A stretch of DNA of 64,000 bases from Pseudomonas sp. 31-12 (GCF_003151075.1 NZ_CP029482.1:3286001-3350000), one strand, 5' to 3'; positions 13,578-23,123 are shown, numbered from the stretch's first letter. Notes: generated from the letters alone by a model not told the origin. A program made the numbers and translations.

Positions 13578-15707
13578 CTACGCTGTCCTCAGGTCACTGC
13601 TGCTTGCATCAGGAATCATCGCGAGCTGGACCTCGACACTGTTTTCTTTTTTTGCCATCCAGCGATCTACGTTGATTTTATGTTCCGGCGCTTGAGTGGC
13701 GGAGCCGTAGATGTCCTCAGGCACTAGTTTGAGGAAGCTAAGGGTGTGAATCCGTTGTCTTGATGTATCAAGCCGTCCAATTTCTGCTCTCAACACATTT
13801 GCCTCTTGCTGGTACTGCCGACGGTCAGATTGGTAAGCGAACCTCAGTTCAGCTTCTTTCGCCTTCAGCCGCTCCTGCATCTCTTGCAATTGGTAGTAAA
13901 CCTGGTCGTACTCTGTTTTGGTAACCACGGTAGTCCCGCTTTCCTGGGTTTGCTGCCAGCGGCGCAATGTTGCCCAAGCGTACGGAATGTAGGAGGGCAC
14001 CATGTAGTGATCGCTCATCTGGAACAGTTGCATCACAAAAGCATCACGGTCGGGCATATCGCCGAACTTTTTCAATGCCTTGGTGCAAGCCGCCTCTTCG
14101 ATAGAGTCGCAACCTGGGTCCCAGAGAACCGCGGATTGCTCGCGCCCTTTAAAATGAACGGGCATGAAATGGTGCAGATTACCCTGGTGTTCGTATGGAG
14201 CACCGCCAGTTCGCGACAGGCCTATAGCGAAAATAAGTGCGCCTAAAGGGGCGGTGACAAAACTGAGGACCACGCCGGGCATCCAGATACTTTTGCGAGT
14301 GTTCATCCAGGGCGCGGGAACACTTGGAATAGGGTCGTTGCTGTTGACCATGCGGTGATGGGCCAAGTCTGCCGCGCCGTTGACGAAGTCGGCGTCACCG
14401 GCTCGTGGCGAGCCGTAGGTATAAAGCAATATGTCGTACGCATTTGGACTGCGTCGTAATGCTTCTGCGAGTAACGTCGCGATTGCCCCGCCTAGGCTAT
14501 GTCCGCAAATAATGATCTTTTGCCCAGTATAAAACTGCTCAAGATAGACTTGAATGAAGGTGCTCATCGCCTTATAGGCTGTGTAGAAACCTTGGTGCGT
14601 TTTGCCAACACCTTCTTCAAACGGTACTTGCTCCGCATCGGTGTCTCGCACAAAGTCTACGAGCTCCAGAGTTCCGCGAATGGATATTAGAATGACTGCG
14701 TCATGGTGAGTTATGAATGCCTGTGTATTAGTACCACCTTCTATTTCACTATCATCAAAAAAATGCCATTTTGCTGGATGTTCCTGAGCTAAGCCCAATC
14801 CAGTTTTGTTTTGATCATAGAGTGTTGGATCGAACGGCAAAATCTCGAAGCGCTTTGAGTAAGGCACATCTTCATAAAGCGGGTAGTAGCGGGTAGTTTG
14901 GGCTGCGTTGATCTTCCAAGCCTCTCGGAAACTAGCCAGTTCATTACCAAAAAGATTTCCGACGCTAGGGTTGAGAGGGAATTTTATAGTGTCAGTTGGC
15001 TGTTCAGGCGGCTCTTGACCAAAGTTGGCATAGCTCAAGCTGGCGAACAGTGAAAGTTGATATAAATTTAAGGCGCTGAATTCTTTGTCTTTCGATAACA
15101 TGGGGCGAAAAGCGCGGAGTGGACGGACTTCAAGCACTGTGTGTTTATTGGGTAATAGCGCCACGCCAAATAGTTCGGACTCCTCGGGCCCGAAACCGAT
15201 ATCGCCCATGACTTTTAACAAATTGTAATTCGGTGGATATTTTTTTTCGGACCTAGGAGGGAGGTGAGCACTTTTTTTCACTAGGTCTCGAACTTCAACG
15301 TGGAAGAACTGATCAGCACCGGCCTTTGCTGGGTTGTTTTCGACACGTAAGCCATCTTTTCGAACAAAACGGGTTTGTTCAGCGTTGACTTGGAACTGAG
15401 TGATGGGTAATGGATATTTTTTCCGTTGCGAAAGAGCTTTGTAATATTCGTCAGCTCCTGAACATGGCGCATTCAGAGTCAGAACCACCGGTCCTTGGTA
15501 ATGATTGAAAATCTTGGCAGATCCGTTGCCATCCAATACACCTGGGTATTCTTGGCGCGCACTGTCCACTAATACATAGGCAAGACCAGCATAGGGTTTG
15601 CCGCTGCCTGTCTCGTCCACCACTTGGAAACTGATCCAATCGCCTCTCAGTGGGCAGGCTTGTGATTTTTCACCCAATAAAGGCTTGCATGATGCCTTCG
15701 GCTCCAT
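13578..15707 (-). CDS. Class 3 lipase, probable type VI secretion phospholipase effector
   Basis: 709 residues. A lipase_3 alpha/beta hydrolase domain spans about 320-515. The nucleophile elbow is CGHSLGGA (Ser404), with Asp458 in SNDPIPSVP and a His in HQGNLHHF (507-512) as likely partners. Residues about 20-140 form an N-terminal domain of the kind that precedes toxin domains. VVLSFVTAPLGALIFAIGL (479-497) is strongly hydrophobic, and residues about 600-665 look like a coiled coil. It ends an operon with vgrG, a DUF4123 adaptor and two envelope proteins, so it is most likely a Tle-type antibacterial lipase delivered on VgrG to degrade membrane phospholipids in the target periplasm. There is no signal peptide. 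Base composition is visibly A+T-richer than the flanks, which suggests transfer. The assignment to a Tle class is not made. Confidence 0.85.
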   Translation of the reverse strand: MEPKASCKPLLGEKSQACPLRGDWISFQVVDETGSGKPYAGLAYVLVDSARQEYPGVLDGNGSAKIFNHYQGPVVLTLNAPCSGADEYYKALSQRKKYPLPITQFQVNAEQTRFVRKDGLRVENNPAKAGADQFFHVEVRDLVKKSAHLPPRSEKKYPPNYNLLKVMGDIGFGPEESELFGVALLPNKHTVLEVRPLRAFRPMLSKDKEFSALNLYQLSLFASLSYANFGQEPPEQPTDTIKFPLNPSVGNLFGNELASFREAWKINAAQTTRYYPLYEDVPYSKRFEILPFDPTLYDQNKTGLGLAQEHPAKWHFFDDSEIEGGTNTQAFITHHDAVILISIRGTLELVDFVRDTDAEQVPFEEGVGKTHQGFYTAYKAMSTFIQVYLEQFYTGQKIIICGHSLGGAIATLLAEALRRSPNAYDILLYTYGSPRAGDADFVNGAADLAHHRMVNSNDPIPSVPAPWMNTRKSIWMPGVVLSFVTAPLGALIFAIGLSRTGGAPYEHQGNLHHFMPVHFKGREQSAVLWDPGCDSIEEAACTKALKKFGDMPDRDAFVMQLFQMSDHYMVPSYIPYAWATLRRWQQTQESGTTVVTKTEYDQVYYQLQEMQERLKAKEAELRFAYQSDRRQYQQEANVLRAEIGRLDTSRQRIHTLSFLKLVPEDIYGSATQAPEHKINVDRWMAKKENSVEVQLAMIPDASSSDLRTA

Positions 15708-15718
15708 AGTAAATATCC

Positions 15719-16495
15719 TTATTCAGTACAGTTGGGATAAACAGTGCAGTCACGTCCATCCGGCATCTTAAATGGTTTAAATTTGGTCGTGTTTCCGTTA
15801 CAGAATCCGTAGGGGTCCTCAATGCTTTTTCCTAAGCATCGCTTCCAACCTTCGGGAAATTTGATCCAGGTGTCTCCCATATAGGGAAGCTCTTCTTGTG
15901 CTAATGAGAATACGACTGTTAAAGACTTTCCCGAGAGCTCGTCGCGCTGTATGGCTTCGGGTGAAGCAGGGGCTGCGACTGCCTTGCAACTAAGTATCTT
16001 ACTGATATTATTTTTTGGTCCTACTGTTCGAAACAGCCATTGGCAATCTTTTTGAAGGGTGTCTGGGGGTGTTATTTTTGAGGTGTTAGTTGCTTTGTCT
16101 TCAAAAGAAATCCCAGTATAGTCTCTTCCGATGTTTAGGCGGGCTGGGCCGTACTTTGCGTCTACTTCATAACCAAAACTTTTAAGTACTAAAGGGCAGC
16201 CTCCTTCGTCGCTTATAAGTGGGACTGTGAAGTGTGCTGTTTGCGCTTTGTTGTTAAGATCTTGTTTGAAAAATTTTTTGCCTGGGTGGTTTTTCCCTTG
16301 GCGAGATGGGACTGTACAACTCTCTCCCGTACGAGGCACATAGGATGCTTCGCCTTTAATACTGAATCCGGGTGGCAGTTCAGTGATCAGCGTGAAGCTA
16401 TCCTGTTGTGCGACGGAGCAAGCTGTAGCCCCAAACGTTCCCAAACCGATAGCCGCTGCTCGAACAAGTCCAGTGTAAAAGTCTCGATAAAACAT
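15719..16495 (-). CDS. Putative T6SS lipase immunity protein, copy 2
   Basis: 258 residues, a clear paralogue of the gene just upstream: PPGFSIKGEASYVPRTGESC and PFKMPDGRDC recur in both. The N-terminus has a hydrophobic segment ending GATACSV, a Sec signal or weak lipobox, so the product acts in the periplasm or on the inner face of the envelope. That is where a Tle lipase would strike. Six or more Cys suggest disulphides. The ATG at 16495 follows the upstream stop by one base and has AAGGACT before it; the lipase starts 11 bases after its end. The immunity role is inferred from position and export signal only. Confidence 0.75.
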   Translation of the reverse strand: MFYRDFYTGLVRAAAIGLGTFGATACSVAQQDSFTLITELPPGFSIKGEASYVPRTGESCTVPSRQGKNHPGKKFFKQDLNNKAQTAHFTVPLISDEGGCPLVLKSFGYEVDAKYGPARLNIGRDYTGISFEDKATNTSKITPPDTLQKDCQWLFRTVGPKNNISKILSCKAVAAPASPEAIQRDELSGKSLTVVFSLAQEELPYMGDTWIKFPEGWKRCLGKSIEDPYGFCNGNTTKFKPFKMPDGRDCTVYPNCTE

Positions 16496-16496
16496 T

Positions 16497-17357
16497 TTAT
16501 AGTCCTTGTTCGGTGCAGTTGGGGTAGACAGAACAATCACGTCCATCCGGCATCTTGAAAGGTTTGAAATCGGTAGTATTACCATTACAGAATGCATAAG
16601 GGTCTTCCAGGCTCTCACCCATACAGCGTCTCCAGCCATCTGGGAATTTCACCCAGTTATCACCTACAGCGGGTCTTTCCTCGCTTAAAATTTTGAGTTC
16701 TACTTTTATTGTCTTTCCCGCAAACTGAGCACGAGGCATTGGACCCTTTGCTACTGAATCTCTTGTCAGTTCGGGCGTTGCTACAGATTTACATTTCAGA
16801 ATCTTAACGATGTAACGATCAGGTCCAGCGGTGCGAAAAAACCATTGGCACTGCTTCTGCAATACCAAGACTGGGGGAGGGCTCGGACTTTCTGCGCTTC
16901 CATCCCGAAACGAAACGCTTGTATGGGCCCGACCTACATTTCGAAAGTCAGCACCATATTTGGCGTCAACCTGATATCCGAAGTTATCAAGCACCAAAAG
17001 GCAGCCACCTTCATTGCTGGTCAGTGGCACTTCGAAATTCGCTGTCTGAGCTGCGTTATTAAGCTTTTGCTCAAAGAATTTTAAACCTGGGTAGTTTCTT
17101 CCTTCGCGAGCCGGGACTGTGCAGCTTTCCCCCGTACGCGGCACATAAGACGCTTCACCTTTAATGCTGAACCCAGGCGGCAGTTCCGTCAGCAACGTAA
17201 AACTATCGGCAGGCTTGATGGCCGAACAGCCAGAAGCCGCCACCACGCCCGCCGCAGCGAGGAACAAAGGCAAACGTCCAGAAAAGTGTTCAGCCGCAAA
17301 CGCTGTTGCGCCAGCCGCCACAGACTTATTCACGCTCTGGTTTGCCCAAACTCGCAT
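16497..17357 (-). CDS. Putative T6SS lipase immunity lipoprotein, copy 1
   Basis: 286 residues. The hydrophobic segment LPLFLAAAGVVAASGCSA ends in a lipobox-like ASGC, so it is probably an envelope lipoprotein. The rest matches copy 2 along its length, with an insert before the final third (SVATPELTRDSVAKGPMPR). The start is uncertain: the ATG at 17357 overlaps the end of the DUF4123 gene by 32 bases, and a GTG at 17333 overlaps that gene's stop and would shorten the odd N-terminal stretch. The same-strand frame extends to 17540 but lies within DUF4123. Tandem immunity copies next to one effector are known in Tle modules. Confidence 0.73.
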   Translation of the reverse strand: MRVWANQSVNKSVAAGATAFAAEHFSGRLPLFLAAAGVVAASGCSAIKPADSFTLLTELPPGFSIKGEASYVPRTGESCTVPAREGRNYPGLKFFEQKLNNAAQTANFEVPLTSNEGGCLLVLDNFGYQVDAKYGADFRNVGRAHTSVSFRDGSAESPSPPPVLVLQKQCQWFFRTAGPDRYIVKILKCKSVATPELTRDSVAKGPMPRAQFAGKTIKVELKILSEERPAVGDNWVKFPDGWRRCMGESLEDPYAFCNGNTTDFKPFKMPDGRDCSVYPNCTEQGL

Positions 17358-18177
17358 CAAACACCCGCTGACACCGCGCAAAATGCTGCTCTGGGGTTTC
17401 ACTCGGTAATGGCTGCCAAGCCACGTCGTCCGCGCATTTGGGATCAAGTCTGAGACTGAGCATGAATTCGCGTTGTTCTGGCGTGTTCCATTGCCAGGTT
17501 TCAAGCAGGTCCATCTGTTCTTCCAGCCATTCGCGGACATTGCGGGTTTCGGAGAGTTTGGCGGCGGCTTCGGTGTGGTACACCAGCAGCCAACGTTTCA
17601 GGTTTTCGCGCAAGATGCTGCGGGTACGCTCCGGCGCGTTTGGAATTCGCAACCACGGCGCGGGGTTGGGCACCGGGTATATTCCGGGCTTGGGGTTGTC
17701 CGCACTTTTCCATTGCTCCTCGTCCCAATACAGCACGCTGCTGATCGGGCCTAACAGCAACGGCCATTCGGTTTCGCTCAAGTTAGCGAGGCATCGAGCA
17801 ATCACCCGATTGTCCTGAAAACGGAACAACGATCGTTCGCCGTCTTCCTCAATGACCATCCGCGCCTGCCAGTGTTGGGTCAGGCCGTCGAGGTCGGCTT
17901 TTTCCATGCTGCCGATCCAACCCCAGTTGCGCTGCGGGTCGTCCAGCAGTTTGCGGAAGGCATCGGCGTTGGGTTCGTGCAATTCGGTCAGCCACGGGCT
18001 GATGGCGGCGAAATCGGCATATTGGGTGCGTCGATAGAGCTGCACCGAGCGCTTCATCAATCCGGCGCTGTAGAGCGAAGTGACCGGGTTCGGCTCAGCG
18101 AGGCTGTCCAGGGCCAGGATCAGCACGCGATTGAGTTTTGCCTGTTCGCCGAGCCAGTTGTTCAGTGCGTCGCTCAT
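17326..18177 (-). CDS. DUF4123 type VI secretion adaptor/chaperone
   Basis: 283 residues. The first 140 or so match the DUF4123 domain (LNRVLILALDSLAEPNPV, then ISPWLTELHEPN and NWGWIGSM), followed by a helical tail. DUF4123 proteins (Tap-1/TEC) bind a specific effector and load it onto VgrG. The ATG at 18177 overlaps the vgrG stop as ATGA, so the two are translationally coupled. The position between vgrG and the effector unit fits the role exactly. A frame beginning at 18198 was rejected because of this overlap. Confidence 0.88.
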   Translation of the reverse strand: MSDALNNWLGEQAKLNRVLILALDSLAEPNPVTSLYSAGLMKRSVQLYRRTQYADFAAISPWLTELHEPNADAFRKLLDDPQRNWGWIGSMEKADLDGLTQHWQARMVIEEDGERSLFRFQDNRVIARCLANLSETEWPLLLGPISSVLYWDEEQWKSADNPKPGIYPVPNPAPWLRIPNAPERTRSILRENLKRWLLVYHTEAAAKLSETRNVREWLEEQMDLLETWQWNTPEQREFMLSLRLDPKCADDVAWQPLPSETPEQHFARCQRVFDASLGKPERE

Positions 18178-20246
18178 GCAGCAGTCCCCAGATCGCACTT
18201 GCCTTCACGGCAGGCTTCGCAAATCGGGCAGCGTATGTCGCCCGACGCACGGGCGGCTTTGGCCATGGCCATTTGTACGGCGGCCGGGACGAGCAGGGCG
18301 CCGGCTTTGTCCTGAGCGGCGGCCCACGGGATGACGGGCGGCAAAATCTGAATCCCTGTCCCCACCCCAGGCGACCCCCCGGTGTTCACTTTCACCTCAG
18401 CCCCACTGATCGTCACACCCCCCGCATCAACCTTGACGAAACTCCCGCCAGCCTTGGCCGTCAGTTCCATTCCGCCTTCAACCACCACCTTCTCGCCAGC
18501 GTGGTAATGAATCTCCTGACCCGCCTCGACAAACTGCGCCGTCCCGACCTTCACATGCTGGGTCGCCGCCACGGTCAGGTGATCATCCGCCCGCGCTTCG
18601 GTCTTGCGGTCCAGATGGGTAATCCGGTGTTCTTCAACCTTGAACTCGCTGAAAACATTGGACTCGACCGTGTCATGGCGTTCATTGCCGATGCGGATTT
18701 TCTGGTCGTGTTCGATGTTTTCATCCCAGTCGCGCTGGGCGTGCAAGTAGATTTGTTCCGCGCCTTTCTTGTCTTCGATGCGGAACTCGTTGTAACCCTT
18801 GCCGCCCGGTGAGCTGAGGGTTTTGAAGGTGCTGCGGGTCTTGTTCGCCGGCAGGTCGTAGGGGACGACGTTTTCCTTGTGGAACAGGCAGCCGGTTATC
18901 AGCGGTTGGTCGGGGTCGCCTTCGAGGAAGGTGACGAGGACTTCCATGCCGACCCGCGGGATGGCGATGCCGCCGTAGGCACTGCCGGCCCAGCCGGTGG
19001 CGACGCGTAACCAGCAACTGGTCTTGTCGTTGGCCTGGCCGTCGCGGTCCCAGTGGAATTGCACTTTGACGCGGCCGTATTCGTCGCAGTGGATTTCTTC
19101 GCCGGGCGGACCGGTGACGATGGCGGTCTGGCTGCCGAGGACTTTCGGTTTCGGGTGTTCGAGGGCAGGGCGGAAGTGCGCGTCCCACGGGGTGGCGAGG
19201 AAGCGGTTGCGGTAGCCCTGATGGAAATCGTCTTTGTTGTGGGTGACGTCGCTGGTGACGTTTTTGCCGAGCACTTGCGGCTGCTTGCCTTCGTGCACGA
19301 CTTCGAGCAACAGCCAGAGGTCGTTCCACTCGGCGCGCGGGTGTTCGCTGAGGGCCATGAAGTGGCCGCTGACCAGGGTGGGCTCGTCGCCTTTGCCTTC
19401 GGCGAGTTTGTAGTCGCTGCGATGGCGTTCCAGCGCGCGGGTCGCCAGTTGTTTGCCGCGTGCGCGGTCGGTGAAACGGCCAGGATAGTCGTAGTCTTCG
19501 AGGTCTGGAGCGAAGGTACTCTTGGCGGCGCCTTCGGGCAGGATGCGTGGTTTTTCGAAATCGTAGTCGCGGCGGCTGACGCGGGAGGTGCGGGTTTCCA
19601 GGCGCAGGTTGAAGCGCTTGATCACCGGTTTCGTGGCGGCCATGCCGGAGTCTTGCTGGTAGGCCACGGGCGCGAGTTTGCGGAACACCGTCTGGTCATC
19701 GCCGAAGACGAGTTTGTGGCCGCTGGCGCTGTGTTGGAAGTGGAAGTGAATGCCTTCCTCTTCACACAGACGCTGGATGAAATGCAGGTCGGATTCGTCG
19801 TACTGCACGCAGTAATCGCGCTCGGGGTAGATCGCGCCGAGCTGGAAACTGTAGGCGTCAGACAGGATGCCGCGCGCCTCAAGTACCTGGGCGATGACTT
19901 TCGGCACACTTAAATGCTGGAAGATCTGCTGGTCATGGTTGTGGCGCAGGTAAGCGAGTTGCGGGACCAGGCTGATGCTGTAGCGCGTCAGGCTTTTGCC
20001 GGAGTCGCCTTGCTCGATGCGATAGACCAGACCGTGAATGATGCCTTCGCCGGTTGCGCCGAAGGTCAGGCAGCCAGGCTTGTGCAGCAACTCTTCGAGC
20101 TTCAGGTCGGGACGGGCGCTGACCAGTTCGATGTCGAAACAGAATGGCTGATTGAGGGTTTCGCGACCGACGAAGCTGAGCACTTGCAGGTCAACGGAAA
20201 CGCCTTCCAGCGTCAGGGAAATATGGGTTGCGTTCGCGTCCAGCAT
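18174..20246 (-). CDS. vgrG: Type VI secretion spike protein VgrG
   Basis: 690 residues with the standard VgrG layout: gp27-like N-terminal part (LEGVSVDLQVLSFVGRE, then YCVQYDESDLHFIQRLCEEE), the gp5 OB-fold (PGEEIHCDEYGRVKVQFHWD) and the needle with GSAYGGIAIPRVGMEVLVTF and FLEGDPDQPLITG. The trimer forms the tip of the T6SS tube and carries effectors. After the usual beta-helix the protein ends in a short tail with a Cys cluster, CPICEACREGKC, instead of a toxin domain, so the cargo is the separately encoded lipase. It is the first gene of the operon vgrG, DUF4123, two immunity copies, lipase. No structural T6SS genes are in the window, so this is an orphan vgrG island. Confidence 0.96.
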   Translation of the reverse strand: MLDANATHISLTLEGVSVDLQVLSFVGRETLNQPFCFDIELVSARPDLKLEELLHKPGCLTFGATGEGIIHGLVYRIEQGDSGKSLTRYSISLVPQLAYLRHNHDQQIFQHLSVPKVIAQVLEARGILSDAYSFQLGAIYPERDYCVQYDESDLHFIQRLCEEEGIHFHFQHSASGHKLVFGDDQTVFRKLAPVAYQQDSGMAATKPVIKRFNLRLETRTSRVSRRDYDFEKPRILPEGAAKSTFAPDLEDYDYPGRFTDRARGKQLATRALERHRSDYKLAEGKGDEPTLVSGHFMALSEHPRAEWNDLWLLLEVVHEGKQPQVLGKNVTSDVTHNKDDFHQGYRNRFLATPWDAHFRPALEHPKPKVLGSQTAIVTGPPGEEIHCDEYGRVKVQFHWDRDGQANDKTSCWLRVATGWAGSAYGGIAIPRVGMEVLVTFLEGDPDQPLITGCLFHKENVVPYDLPANKTRSTFKTLSSPGGKGYNEFRIEDKKGAEQIYLHAQRDWDENIEHDQKIRIGNERHDTVESNVFSEFKVEEHRITHLDRKTEARADDHLTVAATQHVKVGTAQFVEAGQEIHYHAGEKVVVEGGMELTAKAGGSFVKVDAGGVTISGAEVKVNTGGSPGVGTGIQILPPVIPWAAAQDKAGALLVPAAVQMAMAKAARASGDIRCPICEACREGKCDLGTAA

Positions 20247-20617
20247 GCCTTTAATTCCGTCCTTTGAATAAGCTGGTGCGGATGGTGCAGCATTAAACCG
20301 CCTCGTTCAAGGCGCAAATGCCGTAGGCGTGGATGCCTTGGGCTATCAGGAAAACCCCTAGGTACACGGTTTGGGCCAATGAATGCTGGACTTAGTTCGT
20401 CATCCGTTCCTGAACATGACAGCGTCACACCTTTGCGGCGATCCCGAATTGACAGTCATTTCAGGCTTTCGATGGTGTGACCGTTGGATTGGCGGCGTGT
20501 GTTACATCGCCATCGCGAGCAGGCTCGCTCCCACATTGGATCGTTGCCGGGCACACAACCTGTGTTCACTGAAGATCTACTGTGGGAGCGAGCCTGCTCG
20601 CGATGAGGGCCTTACAT
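20247..20617. other. Intergenic region between vgrG and mtlZ, with a REP pair
   Basis: About 370 bases hold the vgrG promoter and the 3' end of the mtl operon. The only feature recognised is the REP pair at 20511-20605. No sigma-54 type promoter was evident by eye. Confidence 0.4.
20511..20605. repeat. REP inverted pair
   Basis: CATCGCGAGCAGGCTCGCTC (from 20511) faces GAGCGAGCCTGCTCGCGATG (ending 20605). It lies just beyond the stop of mtlZ, the last gene of the mtl operon. Confidence 0.9.
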
Positions 20618-21562
20618 TCAGCGCATTTCCAACTGCTGCCGATACGGCAAATCCGGCCCGGTCTTGCTGCAGGTCAGCGCCGCGGCACTCACCGCAAACC
20701 TCAACATCCCGTCGATTTGCCCGCGCTCAAGCGATTGCACACCCTCAACTGAATCCAGTTGCTGCTCCGTCAACCAGGTAATCAACGCCGCCTGGAACGT
20801 ATCGCCCGCGCCCACGGTATCAGCGATTTTCACTGCGCTCGCCGGCACTGACCATGAACCATGCTTGCGGCTGAACACCGTCGCACCTTCGCCACCGCGG
20901 GTCAAAAACACCAACTGACAGCGATGCTGCAGCCAGCCTTCAATCACCCTTTGCGGATCCTGTTCGGGATACAGCAGGCCCAAATCCTCATCGCTGACTT
21001 TGATCAAGTCGGCCAACTCAACCAGCGTCGCAATCCGCGAGCGCCACAGGTCGATGTTGGGCTCGGGATTGAGTCGCACGTTTGGATCAAGGCTGATCAG
21101 GCGTTTACCGCTTTCACGCTGCACCAACGCCAGCAGCGTGTCGGCAATCGGCTGCACCACCAGGGAAAACGAGCCGATGTGTAAACCGCGCACGTCAGGC
21201 CCCAGCTCCGGCAGGTGCTCGGATTTAAGCTGACGATCTGCGCAACCTTCACCGCGAAAGCTGTAGTGCGGCGAGCCATTGGCGCCGACCGCGACCATTG
21301 CCAGCGTGGTCGGTGCGGCGAAGTCCACCAGGTAATCGGGACGCACGCCTTCATTCTGCAAAACCTGCTGCAAGCGTCGGCCCAAGTAATCGGTCGACAA
21401 CCCGGCCAACAGCGCCGCGTCCACACCCAATCGCCGAAGTCCGACCGCCACGTTAAACGGCGAGCCACCGGCAATTGCCTTGAAATTCACTTTTGAAGCA
21501 AGCCCGCTAGCGTCGTCTTCACTGAAGAAATCGAACAGCGCTTCGCCACACACCAGATACAT
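20618..21562 (-). CDS. mtlZ: Fructokinase, PfkB family
   Basis: 314 residues of the ribokinase/PfkB family. AGGSPFNVAVGLRRLG is the N-terminal family motif and DTVGAGDTFQAAL the C-terminal one with the catalytic Asp and anion hole. It phosphorylates fructose, the product of mannitol and sorbitol oxidation by MtlD, to fructose 6-phosphate. It is the last gene of the mtl operon, starting 13 bases after mtlY. The ATG at 21562 gives the family start MYLVCGEALFDFF; the frame open to 21658 overlaps mtlY. Confidence 0.93.
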   Translation of the reverse strand: MYLVCGEALFDFFSEDDASGLASKVNFKAIAGGSPFNVAVGLRRLGVDAALLAGLSTDYLGRRLQQVLQNEGVRPDYLVDFAAPTTLAMVAVGANGSPHYSFRGEGCADRQLKSEHLPELGPDVRGLHIGSFSLVVQPIADTLLALVQRESGKRLISLDPNVRLNPEPNIDLWRSRIATLVELADLIKVSDEDLGLLYPEQDPQRVIEGWLQHRCQLVFLTRGGEGATVFSRKHGSWSVPASAVKIADTVGAGDTFQAALITWLTEQQLDSVEGVQSLERGQIDGMLRFAVSAAALTCSKTGPDLPYRQQLEMR

Positions 21563-21575
21563 AATTATTCGCTCG

Positions 21576-23072
21576 TTAAAGGGTTGCAACATGCTGTTGA
21601 TAGCGTTCATAGGCCTGCTGACAGGCCGCCACATTTTGCGCAATCGGCAAGGTTTCACTGGCTGGATCGAGCTTCACGCAACGCTCGCAAAGGTCCGCCA
21701 GACTGTCCTCGTGGCCGTTTGCCCAAGACTTGCACCACGCCGCCTGAATCGCCGCGCCGAGGGCGGCGGCTTCGCTTTGTTCGGTGCAGATGACCGGGGT
21801 GTTCATGATGTCGGCGACGATCTGGCGCCACACCGGGCTTTTCGAGCCGCCGCCGATCAGGCAAATGCTGCGGCTTTGTAAGCCATTCTGGCGCAGCAGG
21901 TCCAGTCCATAACGCAAACCGAAGGTCGTGCCTTCCACCACGGCACGGCACAGGTTGGCTTGGGTCAGGTTGGTCATGGTCAGGCCGAGCAGGCTGCCGG
22001 TGGCATGGGGCAGGGCGGGGACGCGTTCACCGTTGAGGAACGGCAACATGCACACGCCGTCGGCACCGATGGGTGCTTTTGCCACCAGATCATTGAATTG
22101 CTCGATATCGAGCTCGAACAGCTCACGAATGACCCCGGTGGTGTTGGTCAGGTTCATGGTGCAGATCAGCGGCAGCCAGCCACCGCTGGAAGAACAGAAC
22201 GTCGCAACCGATGCATCCGGGCTGACTTTCGGCTGGTCGGAATAGGCGTACACCGTGCCCGAAGACCCGAGGCTCATGGTGATCGCGCCGGGCTTGATGT
22301 TGCCGGTGCCGATCGCGCCCATCATGTTATCGCCGCCCCCGCTGGACACCAGCGCCAGGGGGTTGATGCCCAGGTGTTCGGCGATGCGCGGCAGGATCGT
22401 GCCGACCGCTTGATGCGCGTCGATCAACTCAGGCAGCGCGGCTTGCAGGCGGCCGGTCGGGTCGATGTCGCGCAGCAATTGCAAATCCCATTGACGGGTC
22501 CGCACGTTGAAATAGCCGGTGCCGGAGGCGTCACCGTACTCGCTGCAACTGCGGCCGGTGAGCCAGTGGTTGAGGTAATCGTGGGGCAGGAGGATGCGGG
22601 CGATTCGGGCGAAAATGTCCGGGTGCTGTTCTTTGCTCCACAGCAGTTTGGACACGGTGTAGCCCGGCGCGATGACCACGCCGAGGCGTTCCAGTGAGCC
22701 CTTTTCTCCGCCGAGGTGAGTCAGCAGACGGTCATTCTCCGGGGTGGATTCGGTGTCGCACCAGAGCTTGGCCGGACGCAACACCTGGCCCTGTTCGTCG
22801 AGCAGCACCAGGCCGTGTTGCTGGCCGGAGACACCGATCCCGAGGATGTCCTGACCGTCGACATTCGCCGCGAGTAACGCGCGGCGGGTGGCCAGGGTGA
22901 ACGCTTCCAGCCACTGGCTGGTGTCTTGCTCGCGACGACCGTTGGCACCGCTGATCAAGCTGTGCACGGCGGCGCCCTGACCGAGGACTTGCCCGCTGTG
23001 GGCGTCGAGGATCACGGCTTTGGTGCCTTGGGTGCCGCAGTCGATGCCGAGGAATAATTGTTGGTTTGCCAT
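21576..23072 (-). CDS. mtlY: Xylulokinase, FGGY family
   Basis: 498 residues. The FGGY carbohydrate kinase signs are the phosphate-1 loop FLGIDCGTQGTKAV at the N-terminus, GVSGQQHGLVLLD, the catalytic Asp region in SSGGGDNMMGAIG, and the adenosine motif LIGGGSKSPVWRQI. It phosphorylates xylulose, produced when MtlD oxidises arabitol, to feed the pentose phosphate route. The ATG at 23072, preceded by AAGGACC, is chosen over 23102. A 168-base gap holding a REP pair separates it from mtlD, unlike the tight spacing elsewhere in the operon. Confidence 0.94.
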   Translation of the reverse strand: MANQQLFLGIDCGTQGTKAVILDAHSGQVLGQGAAVHSLISGANGRREQDTSQWLEAFTLATRRALLAANVDGQDILGIGVSGQQHGLVLLDEQGQVLRPAKLWCDTESTPENDRLLTHLGGEKGSLERLGVVIAPGYTVSKLLWSKEQHPDIFARIARILLPHDYLNHWLTGRSCSEYGDASGTGYFNVRTRQWDLQLLRDIDPTGRLQAALPELIDAHQAVGTILPRIAEHLGINPLALVSSGGGDNMMGAIGTGNIKPGAITMSLGSSGTVYAYSDQPKVSPDASVATFCSSSGGWLPLICTMNLTNTTGVIRELFELDIEQFNDLVAKAPIGADGVCMLPFLNGERVPALPHATGSLLGLTMTNLTQANLCRAVVEGTTFGLRYGLDLLRQNGLQSRSICLIGGGSKSPVWRQIVADIMNTPVICTEQSEAAALGAAIQAAWCKSWANGHEDSLADLCERCVKLDPASETLPIAQNVAACQQAYERYQQHVATL

Positions 23073-23123
23073 CGAAGGTCCTTGGATCGTCAGGTTCAAC
23101 ATATGGGCTGCCTGTCAGTCCGT

